From assembly GCA_036971615.1 (NCBI GenBank), contig JAYKKR010000006.1:372001-436000 (forward strand): a stretch of DNA of 64,000 bases, written 5' to 3'. Positions within the stretch are counted from its first letter, which is position 1, and every line of letters begins with the position of its first letter. Below, one piece after another: positions 34,381 through 45,719 of the stretch. The translations under genes were made by a program, and so were the position numbers. The notes below the pieces were generated by a model. It was not told the DNA's origin, did not search any database, and worked only from the letters and a program-made list of their open reading frames with translations. This DNA is from Amyloporia xantha (lineage: Eukaryota > Basidiomycota > Agaricomycetes > Polyporales > Adustoporiaceae).

Positions 34381-36003
34381 ATGGATGTTGATGATTCAAA
34401 CTCAGATGTGCCTGTAAGTAATTTTATGGTGGAAAGATTTGTGTCTGACGACAGATATACGATATATACTTGCAGGGAGACGACGCCTCGACTGTGGATG
34501 TAGTACCTCTTCATCCTCAATTTGGACCGGCGCTACCCATCGAGCTGTGCGAGCGGGTCATCGACTGCTTATGGAATGCCTTCGTCGCAGACAATCGCGA
34601 AGCCTTACTATCGTGCGCGCTGACATGCAAAGCCTGGTTGCCCAGAAGTCGATGGAATCTTGTTCGGACGGTCACCTTCGAAAAGCGATCACAGCTGTTT
34701 GGGTTCCTCCGTCTGCTGAAGGCCCGGCAGTACCTTCGTCCTCTGGTCAAGCGCGTCCTGATCAGTAACGACTGGGACTCGCGGCGCAAACACGCACAGC
34801 ATCTCGCGGCGTTCCCGATAATGTTTGCGAGGACCCTTCCTACTCTGGAGGACATCTACATTTCGTACTGCTCCCTGCGAGCCACGGTGGTCGACCCATG
34901 CTTCTACCCATCACTCTCCCAATTTACGTCGATTACGTTCCTCTCGATGTACACTGTTGAATTTACGTCCGTTCACGACTTTGCCCGCTTAGTCCTGGCT
35001 CTTCCTAGCCTCGTCCACCTCAAGTGCTGGAACGTAGAATGGTCACACCACGGAATCAACCCGCGGGCTCTACCGCCCCAACCATCCCGCATCCGATTGA
35101 AAAGCCTGATACTGGAATTGTATACGCTTTTTTCTGATGACTGGGAGCGTGCGGATAAGGAGGTTGCGAACCCGAGGATCATTGCAGTGATGAATGATGT
35201 GGTGGACTTGGTGGATGCCGTCGGTATTGTAACAGCTCTCGAAGAGCTAGACATTGGTGGCGAGGTCTCCAAAAGCTGGCTGTTTGTGAGAGACCTGGCC
35301 GCTTCGGGAGTCGGACGGCTCCTTCGTCGTCTTGGTGCGAGTCTGCGGATTCTGCGGATCTACCTCACGGCCGAAGACCTCGACTCAGAGTTGGCGCTGA
35401 GTAACATCAGTACGCTTTCCTTCCCTCGCTCCCACGTGCAACGCTGAGAGGCCATTTTGAAGAAACCTCGCTGAATCTCATGAACAATACAAGCCTCGAG
35501 TCGCTAGAAGTCAGCATCCCTGGCTTTGAGGAAGAAATCAGCTGCAAATGGGTGACTACCGTTCTTGCTCAGATCACATCCAACAGAGTGAGGAACATTT
35601 CGATCACGCTCGACTCTTTTCGGACCGATGTCGATATCCTGGAAAAAACGTCGACTCTGTTCAGCCAGGAAGTGTGCTCAGATATCGATACAACATTAAC
35701 ACATGCCAGGTTCGCGGGACTTGCGAAATTTAAACTCAAGTTGGACGGCTCGTCAAACGTCGAGGCAGGAAGTGCTGAGGAAAAACGCTGGCGCACTGAT
35801 TTTGCAGTGTCTCGCTTCCCGAAGCTTCATGGTCGAGGAATATTGATGTGTGTATATCTCATTCCTGTTATTGAACATTATATCTGATATTTTCTTTGCA
35901 TAGCCTATCTCTGCAGCTGTACGAAATGGAGGATGAAGCGAACTCTGCTGATGCCATGTCAGAAGGCACTCAGTCGGACGACACGTACCTTTCGTCCACG
36001 TAA
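34381..36003 (+). CDS. F-box-like protein, paralogue 2
   Basis: Tandem paralogue of the preceding gene. First exon MDVDDSNSDVP (34381-34413), intron GTAAGT...TTGCAG, then an acidic linker and F-box LPIELCERVIDCLWNAFV...ALLSCALTCKAWLPRSR. Leucine-rich segments follow (LVHLKCWNVEW, LEELDIGGEV). An intron near 35409-35465 (GTACGC...TTGAAG) joins LSNI to TSLNLMNNTSLESLEVS. The last intron precedes LSLQLYEMEDEANSADAMSE and the acidic tail ending DDTYLSST. Likely an SCF substrate adaptor; the substrate is unknown. Confidence 0.82.
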
Positions 36004-36374
36004 CAGGTTAATACTTTGAGCATATGTGGTTTGCGACAATGATGCGTGCCTATACGTGCCACTGTAGAGGTTTGGCGAACACATATAATGATGTTGATGT
36101 AAAATCTGACCAACGGTTCGTTGTTCATTCGCATGACTGCTGGCCAATCGGGCGTGCTGCTTCACCAAAGTACTGGATCAGAGTTGTGCTGTGGCTAGTA
36201 GCTTCATTGCCCCAGAGGCGGTGATCTCTTACACTGCGTTCACTTTCATGTCATGTCATGAAGAATTTAAGTACAAAGTTCGTATATGATACTTATGCCC
36301 ACAACTACACATAATAACAGACTGAGTGACACGCGCAAAGCGGAGGAACAATGTCGCAGCATGCGCTTCAACTG
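36004..36374. other. Convergent 3' ends, F-box 2 / NADAR
   Basis: 370-bp spacer between converging stop codons. Nothing beyond probable 3' UTRs was seen. Confidence 0.45.
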
Positions 36375-37152
36375 CTACTCGGACCTGTACGCTCGGAGCG
36401 TTGTGCGCAGCTTCTGGAGTGCCCTTCCGAGTTCGTTGCGGCCCTTGCCATCAGGCCCGATTCCCCAAAACGCGTCCTGGTCAGAATTCTGCAAGCAAAT
36501 GTGCGCGATTGAGCGCAGCTCTCAGATATTGCGTAGAGATGCGGTCACCTCAATTAACTCCGCGTCGCCTGTAGCGAGCAGTTCCTTCTTCAGATCGGGA
36601 TGCTGCGCAAATTTGTGCCATAGAACCTCCTCCATCTGGAAATCCTACAGGTAAAATACCGCGAATCGTTAAAGCGTAAATATGACCATACCTTCAAAAT
36701 GTTGACGTCGAACCAGTCCCTACGGACCTCTTTCTGGAATCGGCGCGCTTCAGAAAGCGCGTCAGCGGGTCGCTCAGAGCATGTCCTGATATGCTCCGCC
36801 AAATCTGGACGATACTTCTGGAACTGGGGTCATGGTCAACGCCGGATGCTCGAAGTCGCGAGACCCAAATACAAACCTTGAAGGATTGGAACAAGTGCTC
36901 GCTAGTTGGATATCGTTTGCCGTTGTATATGACTGGATGGCGGGAGAAGTTGGTGAACCCATAATGCCGTCCCTCTTTGTGATAGAAGAGGATCTTAGGT
37001 CGAACCGCATGGGGAAGTACAGGCTTCTTCGCGCGGTCGGCTGGCCGATCTAAATTCCGTTTTGTGTAAACGGGCTGAGTGGTATTCTGCCCGTACTTTG
37101 GTGTCCTTACGACGAAATTGGAGGAAATCGGAATTATCAGGTCAGACCCCAT
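36375..37152 (-). CDS. NADAR-domain (YbiA-like) N-glycosidase family protein
   Basis: The core reads KILFYHKEGRHYGFTNFSRH, then VIYNGKRYPTSEHLFQSFK, the hallmark of the NADAR/DUF1768 family. After an intron come KYRPDLAEHIRT and EARRFQKEVRRDWFDVNILK, then EEVLWHKFAQHPDLKKELL and DAFWGIGPDGKGRNELGRAL, ending LRTTLRAYRSE. Known family members hydrolyse N-glycosidic bonds of a riboflavin-pathway intermediate (YbiA) or remove ADP-ribose from guanine; which applies here is unknown. Three introns. The start at 37152 is the first ATG in frame, and a short basic leader precedes the domain. The flanking 548-bp spacer contains no other gene. Confidence 0.86.
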
Positions 37153-37701
37153 CAAGAAGCAATCTGTATAGAGAGGAGGTCGCAGGGTGCCACGAGGGAG
37201 TCAGTAGTGATAATTCGACAAGCAGCGGAGTTTTACCCAGTCATAACGCTGATCGCACGACCATATCCTGATAAAGCGGTGTATCCATACCACAAAAACC
37301 ACATATCACAGACATAACCTGTGTGGACGCAGACACATTGGGTCATGAGCACATGGGTCATACGCACTGCCTTGCTGATGAGGTGAGACTCAGCTTATAG
37401 GGCTAATGAGAGCGAACGGAATCTTAATAGACTGCCACATTTAGCATGATATAGAACTGGGCGAACTATCCGTAGAGATGACTAGGCCATTTGATGATGT
37501 TCACCAAGACGACCAAGTGCCCTCAGGGAGATGAGCATTCAACTTTCAGGGTTGGTCAGTCACGCAGTCTCGTTATATGTTCTGTATTGACACGTCTGCT
37601 TGAAGGATTACACACATGCGATGGAAAGAAAGCGTAGACGCGACACATCGTACAACCATACACGCTCGTCAAGACAATATCCCTGGGCACGACAACCTAT
37701 G
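37153..37701. other. Spacer between UBC4 stop and NADAR start
   Basis: Intergenic region of about 550 bp between two minus-strand genes. No coding, RNA or repeat signal was recognised. Confidence 0.45.
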
Positions 37702-38499
<798 letters not shown>

Positions 38500-39233
38500 T
38501 ATGAAGAATCTCTAACGTGAGACAAGGAGTCGTAACTGTTGAGTCGACAGTGTTTCCAAGCAGATCGGTGAAGATCGCGCGAGATCAAGGGCGATGAACA
38601 GCGAAATTCCAGCGACACCAGCAAGGGACACAACGAGCAAACAGGGATAGAATAGTATCAGTCAGCTATGAGGGAACGACCACGGAATGTTGAGATACTC
38701 ACAAGATGAAGATGAAGAACGCTGACTGAGAGGATGGTGGACAGAGGTAAGGACGAGCACCAGGAAGCGAGGCGGCTTGTTTGGCCTGTGTCTCCGTGTT
38801 TGGTCGGCTTACTCGAACCTCACACAGTCACACGACGGAGTATTCCGGAATTATATTACTTATGGTAATTCTCCAAAATTTGGAGCATACGTTCGTTCGT
38901 TAAACGACGTTAATGATTCCTCGGAAAGAGTCGTTTCAACGCTCTGAAGGGTGTAGGCGTAGCAGATATTTAGTGAGGAAAAAAATTCCGAGACTATTAG
39001 TTCCACCATGTTTAAATTTAACAGCTTTCAGTGTACATTGAATCATGACCTCTAGCTGTTCATCAGCGACTCCACAGAAGTACACATATTCTCCGGAAAC
39101 TGGAAACCAGTTCATACAACATCTCTCACCAGCCTACCCATACCGATACACATCAGGGCCTCTGCTAGAGCTACACCGATTGTTTTACACCGCGGAGACC
39201 CATCTCTATCCAGCGATACATGTCGTGGACAAT
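38500..39233. other. UBC4 promoter and RLI1 3' region
   Basis: Spacer of 734 bp. The half near UBC4 has the promoter. 38860-39010 is AT-rich and gene-free. No recognised element. Confidence 0.45.
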
Positions 39234-41588
39234 TTATTCCTCAAGGAAGAAGTAGTTTCCGGAAGCTATGAGAGCATTCAGTAATTGTCCTGTCAAGAAA
39301 GAAAAGATCTAGCAACGCACTCTTTTGCTCCCTGTCCTTCACACTGTGCAGCTTATTGACTCGTGGCCGGTAGTTGGTCGGGTCTCTTCGGAACGTGATT
39401 TCGAGGGATGCTAGGAACTTGTTCATACCAGTCAGCAGCGACTGAGGTCTATGTTTTCAAAATCAACCGTCAGCGCGACAAAACCGACGACTTGGAATTC
39501 TACGCACGGCGTGGCCGTCGCGGAGACAGCGGGCTGACCCCCGAACACGATGACACGGTCAGCGAGGTAGGTCGCCATAATGAAGTCGTGCTCGATGACG
39601 AACGCCGTCTTTTTCGCATGGATGATAAATCTGAGGAAATCGCTCATAAGCCGCGTGCTAACAATCGAGAGAGCGACTAATCCCACCGTTTAATGACCTT
39701 GCTCGCAATAATACGCTGCTCGGAGTCAAGGAAACTGGCCAGAAATCAGTGCTGGTGCCATAATGAGGACAACGACAAGTAGACATACGAGCTAGGTTCG
39801 TCAATCAAATACACCGAGACGTTTGGCTTTCCAAGAGCTAGCACGATGGCAACACGCTGCAGCTCTCCTCCGGAAAGCGTCTTCACTTCCTGGTCCAGAA
39901 TTGGCTCCAAGTTCATTGGCTTGACGACATCGGTGTTGAACTGCGGGTGCATGAACGCCGCCTTGATTCGCTTGAGCAGCAGCATGCGCACGCTGCCAGG
40001 GAATGATGGCGAGATGGTCTGCGGCTTGAGCGACACCGACAGCGTCTGCTTGTCTGTCTCCTCGTCGGGTGTATCACCGGCGAGCAGGCGCACGAAGGTC
40101 GTCTTGCCCGTCCCGTTCTCGCCCAACATGACGATGATCTCCGAGTCGGTGAAGCTCCCACCCTGCACTGTGAGCTTGAAGCCGCCGAGAGTCTTCGTCA
40201 TTGAAGGGTACGAGTAGTGTCGCGTCTTGTCGATGATGAGCTCTTCCGCGGTCTCGACCATTTTGAATGAGAGCGACTCTTCACGGAACCGCAGGTTTTC
40301 CGTGGGGATGAAACCGTCCAGGAAAATGTTGATTCCTGTGGGGTAAGGTTATGGAAAAAGAAACCAGACCTACAACCATCCAAACACACCTTCGCGAACA
40401 GAGTAAGGCATTGTGACCACACCATACATAGATGGCTTTCCGTAAAGACAGCAAATGAAGTCGGAGAGGTAGTCGAGAACGGACAAGTCGTGCTCGACAG
40501 CGACAACATAGTTATCTGGTCTGAGCAGCTCGCGGATGACTTCCGCTGCCCTCAGACGCTGTTTGATGTCTAGGTAACTTGACGGCTCGTCGAACATATA
40601 GCTGTAGCGATGTCAGTCAAAGCCGCTCGGAGGTCGGTGGATGCTAAAGAGACATACACATCTGCTTGCTGGATACAAGACATGGCAATGGCAAACCGTT
40701 GCAGCTCTCCACCGGACAACTGCGATACCTCGCGGGTCAACACCTCGTTGAGCTCAAGATCGTCGCACATCTTCTGCTTGTTGTCCCGTTCGAGCTTTGA
40801 GTCCAACATTTGCGAGACTGTCAGTTTTCCCTTGATCGCGCGAGGGATGTGATCGACATATTGCGGCTTAATCAGCGCCTTCAAATTGTCCTCTAGCACT
40901 TTGGTGAAGTAGTTCTGCAGTTCCGAGCCGCGGAAGTACTTCAAAATTTCCTGCCAGTCTGGGGGATCCTATGGGAAGATCAGCTACAGAACGGTGAAAA
41001 GGGTCGTATACGACAGACATCGTAACGACCAAGGTTCGGCTTGAGTTTCCCCGCAAGAATTTTCAGCGCCGTGCTTTTCCCGATACCGTTCGTACCCACG
41101 AGACCGAGCACTTGGCCTGGTCGTGGTGTCGGCAGTCGATGGAGCTTGAAGGAGTTGGCGGTGTATCGATGCGTGACTTCCGAGTCGAGATTTGTGGGCA
41201 GGTTGATGATCGCGATGGCTTCAAAGGGACACCTGCAGAGCATCTTGGATAAGTTGTTCATCTAAGCAATACCATCGTACGTACTTCTTGACACAGATAC
41301 CACAACCTATACAGAGGAACTCGGAGATGAACGCGATCTTGTCGGTGGGCTTGACCTCTATACATAATTTGCCTGCAGACATCAAAGTTCAGCTACGAAG
41401 ATCGGCAAGTGTCGTCGGATACGTACCCATTTTTACGACAGGACAAGACTGCCTCCTCATTCAGTAATGATCTCCGAATATCGATGTACAACCTGGTCCT
41501 CGCTCACCTTCTTGCACTCCTGCGCACATCGCTTCGGTTTGCAGCGATTTGAGTCGACAATCGCGATACGGGTGATCTTGTCCGACAT
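39234..41588 (-). CDS. RLI1: Rli1/ABCE1 ribosome-recycling ATPase
   Basis: Essential iron-sulfur ABC protein that splits ribosomes after termination and acts in initiation and export of subunits. The N-terminus [20 protein letters not shown] is followed by [15 protein letters not shown] and [16 protein letters not shown], giving the eight cluster cysteines. NBD1: [29 protein letters not shown] and [17 protein letters not shown]2: [43 protein letters not shown] and [16 protein letters not shown]. The hinge/C-terminal region has [15 protein letters not shown] and [11 protein letters not shown]; the last intron (GTGCGT...CTCATAG) restores SGNYFFLEE, with the stop at 39234. At least seven introns. 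Divergent from PIG-S. Confidence 0.96.
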
Positions 41589-42031
41589 CGTAGCAACACA
41601 AGGACTGCTCTAGGGCAGCGAGCAACGACAGACGGTTTAAATTACAGAGGAGTAACAGCCAGACAATTGCGACAAGCTGCAGTGCAGCACAGAAATTTCA
41701 GAGTACGGTGATGCGTTCGCACGTGATCATGAACCAATGGAAATCGGGGAATTTGGGCAAGTTTCTACTTTACCTTCAGGCTACTGTACTCACTCGCCAA
41801 GTCGCAGCCACCGCTATTTCTTCTTCTGCTTTATTGTGTTCATAGAATATCTTGGTCGCTGTGTGGAATCACGGACGTGCCACCTGTCATTCGACAACTT
41901 CGACAGTTGTTGGACTCTAGGACATCAATTTCTGGGTCTGGCGAGTCTCCATTCTTGACGCTATTTCGTTTGTTGCTGCAGTGTGCCTATATTCGCTGAG
42001 GGTACTTGCATAATCTTTGGGAGAGCACCTG
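41589..42031. promoter_or_regulatory. Divergent promoter, RLI1 / PIG-S
   Basis: 443 bp between divergent start codons must contain both promoters. No strong known motif stands out. Short frames here are not conserved in style. Confidence 0.5.
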
Positions 42032-43974
42032 ATGGACGATTCCACTCCCGCATCGCTCGAGCGACGACAGCCGGAATTCGCATTCGAGTCGACCACAACC
42101 CGCAGGTCTATCATGGCGTCATATTGGATCGTGATTTTGCTCGCGTTTCCATTGTGGTGGACCACTACGAGTATTGAGCGACAGTCATTACCTGCATCTC
42201 GCGTTTTTTCTCAGCAGGGCAGAGAGGTGCTAAGTCTCATCTCGGTTTCATATCCCACATCTCACGCCTCTTGCTCTGTCAGCTAGTCTTTCCTGTGCAT
42301 GTTCACTTAGATACCACAAATTATAGCGCTGTCAAAGGTGCTACTTTAGCGCAGGAAGTACAGCAATGTCTAGAGGCAAACCCGGACCTGCAAGAGTCTA
42401 GTGGATTGCGCATCGCAGTCTCCTCCGAGCAGAAACAGTGAGTTAGAATGGCAAGGTACCACTCGCGTCGCTCGTTGAGTTTCTCTGAAGTCACGGTGCT
42501 TACCAGGTCTCGCTTGGCCATGGAGAGGACCCCGCTACAGTAGAGGGCCGTCAAGCATTGTTCAATCTTCATCCAGACGATGAAGGGCTGTGTGAGTATA
42601 GTCTGACAAGATGAAAATTATCTACCTACTGAAGATAATACTTAGCAACGAAACACTTGGCTATGCGCCTTGCTGACACCCTTGTTACCTTACTTGCGCC
42701 CTACTCGACCTTGCGGAGCTCACAATCAGAGCGTGTCGTCAAATATGCGCCACGCTATCGGCTTGCGTTTACTTTACTGAACGAGGACGCTGCATCTGGC
42801 AACTACGCGGTTTCATGGGATATCCGAAACTCCCTCTCTAGTGTGTGATCATTGAAGCTTATGAGTCCGCATCGTGACACGCGTGTTCGCAGAATATATC
42901 TCCCCCGTACTAGACAAATTGTCGGTCCTGCATAACTTCACCATAGAGAGCCAGGTTCAAATGCACGGCCCGCTCGCGTTCGAGCCTCGCGCTTTGGACG
43001 TTGGTGGCAGGGACATGTATGGTCTTACGCAGGAAGACCTCACCGTGTTTGTTAATTCCGCCGAATGGACTCTTTGTAAGTTTTCATCGCCGTAGCTCAG
43101 AACATATACTGATAAGCCGATTAGCGTCGAGTGTCTCAAATGATCCTGTACTACATTTCATCTTGTTTATACCCTCATCAAATCACAATCCACTACATAT
43201 TCTCAACGAGGGCGGTGCGTAGAGCGCACTCATACATCCGATTGAGGTTCCAACGGTTTCGCAGGTCACCCAACAGCATCCAGCGCTTTTATTCTACCGC
43301 AGTGGGGTGGTATCGTACTGTTCAATCCACCTTTGGTCGACGCTACGCACTCCTTAGCCGGTCCCGCCCTGGACGCTGTCTTCACTACCTTCCGACAGCA
43401 ATTAATGACCTTACTAGGCGTGCCAGCACTTCCAGCGCACACCCGCTTGGAAAGCAGCCGTATCGATGGCGTGGCATTCACAGATTGGCAACTCGATGCT
43501 CTACTACGAAGGCGCGCCGCAGAAAATGTAGTGAGCGCGCAGGAGACGCTACAGAGCATTGTGCGACTGGTTGCGCAGATCGAGAACATGCCCGTGGGCC
43601 TGGACGTTAGGAATGACGTGCAGAATGCTCTGAGTGCTCTCGACAAAGTACGTTCCGATACTGCTGCCCTGTGCCCCGTATTGAACGCGTCACAGGCTTA
43701 TGCTGCCGCGTCGTCCTCATCGGAGTGGGCGTTGCATCATGCTGCGGATGCGCTCATACTAGCATCACGCGCGTTCTTTAACCCTGGAATGCTCGCGCTG
43801 CTGTACTTCCCAGCGGAGCACAAGTATGCGGTGTACGCTCCGCTGTTTGCGTCCATCGCGATGCCTCTGCTTGCTCCCGTTTTGCGAGAATTTTTGGCTT
43901 GGCGAAAAGCGCGCAAGGCGGCTGTGCAGAGCGATGACACGGACGATTCGGTAGCAAGGCCGAAAGTCGAATGA
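42032..43974 (+). CDS. GPI17: GPI transamidase subunit PIG-S (Gpi17)
   Basis: ER membrane subunit of the complex that attaches GPI anchors to proteins. Exon 1 MDDSTPASLERRQPEF leads to TTTRRSIMASYW and the first membrane helix WIVILLAFPLWWTTTSIE, the PIG-S signature. Lumenal exons follow: LVFPVHVHLDTTNYSAVKGA, RLAFTLLNEDAASGNYAVSW, FTIESQVQMHGPLAFEP and FILPQWGGIVLFNPP. The large last exon ends with membrane helix SIAMPLLAPVLREFLAW and a short acidic/basic cytosolic tail. At least six introns of about 50-60 nt. Topology (one helix at each end) and length are as expected. Confidence 0.9.
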
Positions 43975-45719
43975 GTGGTAGAATCACATAACGTCGAAAA
44001 CTTTCGGGTACTAAAGCATGCACACGGTACGATGACTTTCCGACCAGTACTTTAAAGGGAAGCGGGGAAGCACTTTTCTCGGGGTTAGCATTGTGCGTCC
44101 GCCATTCTTAGTTCTGCTCCATGATGCATCATGCAATCGCAGAACTGCTTATAGGTAATATTGTTATTTAGTGGCGCTGTATAAATATTCTACCCTTCTG
44201 CAGTAAAATGTTAGTTCTAATCGTCGTTATCAGGGTCAAAGCATAGGAGCTCCAATTGGCGAGGTAGAGTTCATCCGAGTAATGTAAGATTGAATGATTT
44301 CAGAGAGAACGTCATGGAGTTGGCTCTATATGTCATCTCCTGGTGCGAGCCTGTGAGGTAGATCCTTCTGCAGTTTGCACCAATATAAGTTAACGAAACA
44401 GATGTAGCTTGCCCAGCGAACGCAATATGGACAGAGCACCACCACAGCAGAAACGAATGGTGGGCCATGCACTGTAAATTGACACGTCTTTGAATAGCTG
44501 ACTGCGGTGGAATCCGTACTATACAGATAATCATCGTCGGTTCCGCTCTGGCTTTAGCGGCGGGGGCAGTATACTACATCAAGCCCTCCAGCCTCAAACC
44601 GGAGACCGCAGCGAATAGAAACGTGACAACCGATGACGGTAATTGTCTCTCTGGCTTTTGCTGTGCGCTCATTGAAAGAGGATGGGACATGCAGGACGAG
44701 TCGACGCGAATCCAACAGCGCAAAAAAAGGATATCCGAGAACCGGCGAAGTGATCCTGGATGTGGACTGGATTTCTCTATTCCTGCCAAATCCACAACAC
44801 TCTCCAGCCAGATTATATTAAATGATCGGGAGAGTACTCACGACATAGTTGTATAATCGTGTAATGAACCGTTCTGCCCCATCTCATTTGGCTACGACTA
44901 CCTTCAGCTCTGTCTTCTGTTTTGGCGACAGAAGAGGGGCCAGCCGCGTTCGAATCCCTGCGGAAGCTTTCTCCACAGATCATTATCACCATCGTCTGCT
45001 GAAGCGAAGGCGTCCCTGGTCGATGTAAGCCATGTAGTGTGTCACTGTAAGTTTCCAGCCCAGTTTCCAGGAAGATCACTTGGGCCTTGTTCAGAGTGGA
45101 TGAACGCTTCAGAATGTTGAATGTGGCAGACAGCGTCGAGGCTGTGACGTTCCCAATTGATGACCGCGTCTCTCGTAAATCGTATCGCTCGCTTCTTTTC
45201 GGCCAACCAGATGAATGCAGCACGGGAATTACGCTACGTAGTTCCTACAAGCGGGCCATCTGTTGTAAGCCCCTGGAGATGGTGAATCGCCGTCCTCGAT
45301 GGGAATCTTCATACTATGCATCCTGTACCATCGTACAATCGCTGGACTAGGCCGTGCTGCCAAAGGAAAATTAACACATAGTTGTCAAGACAGTACGGGG
45401 GTAGAACGTCAAGGATGATGTTCCATCATTGGGCGACCCGGTGCTCGAAGCGCTTTCCGAATTTATTCAATCTCCGCAGCTGCCGTTCTAAGCTCCGATT
45501 TTCGGAGATTTAACGGATGGCACCAAGTCCACAGAAGGGAACAACTCGCGAACAAACCGCACTCTTCAGCTTGGACTTCACGAAAGCACTGCAGGCCTGG
45601 AACGTCAGTTTACCAAAGTTTCTTTTTAAAGAGACTGATTAAGTCATTGAACTAACTTTCATTTGGCACAGGGTACTCTCACTTAACACTTGTAGACCAG
45701 TTCGACCTTAGTACGTCTC
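43975..45719. other. 1.75-kb intergenic region, probably degenerate
   Basis: No supported gene. One open stretch at about 44537-44850 starts IIVGSALALAAGAVYYIKPS, a helix-plus-anchor pattern reminiscent of mitochondrial outer-membrane anchors, but it has no start codon or following domain I can join. A short ATG frame at 45517 (MAPSPQKGTTREQTALF) also lacks support. Both may be relics. Confidence 0.35.

Noticed and set aside
44537..44850. Open stretch with a membrane-anchor-like start (GSALALAAGAVYYIKPS)
   Set aside because: No start codon in context and no recognisable domain after it; could be a relic of an anchored protein but evidence is too thin for a gene call.
44948..44958. GTTCGAATCCC, B-box-like, at 44.9 kb
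   Set aside because: No cloverleaf can be folded around it; T-stem pairing fails.
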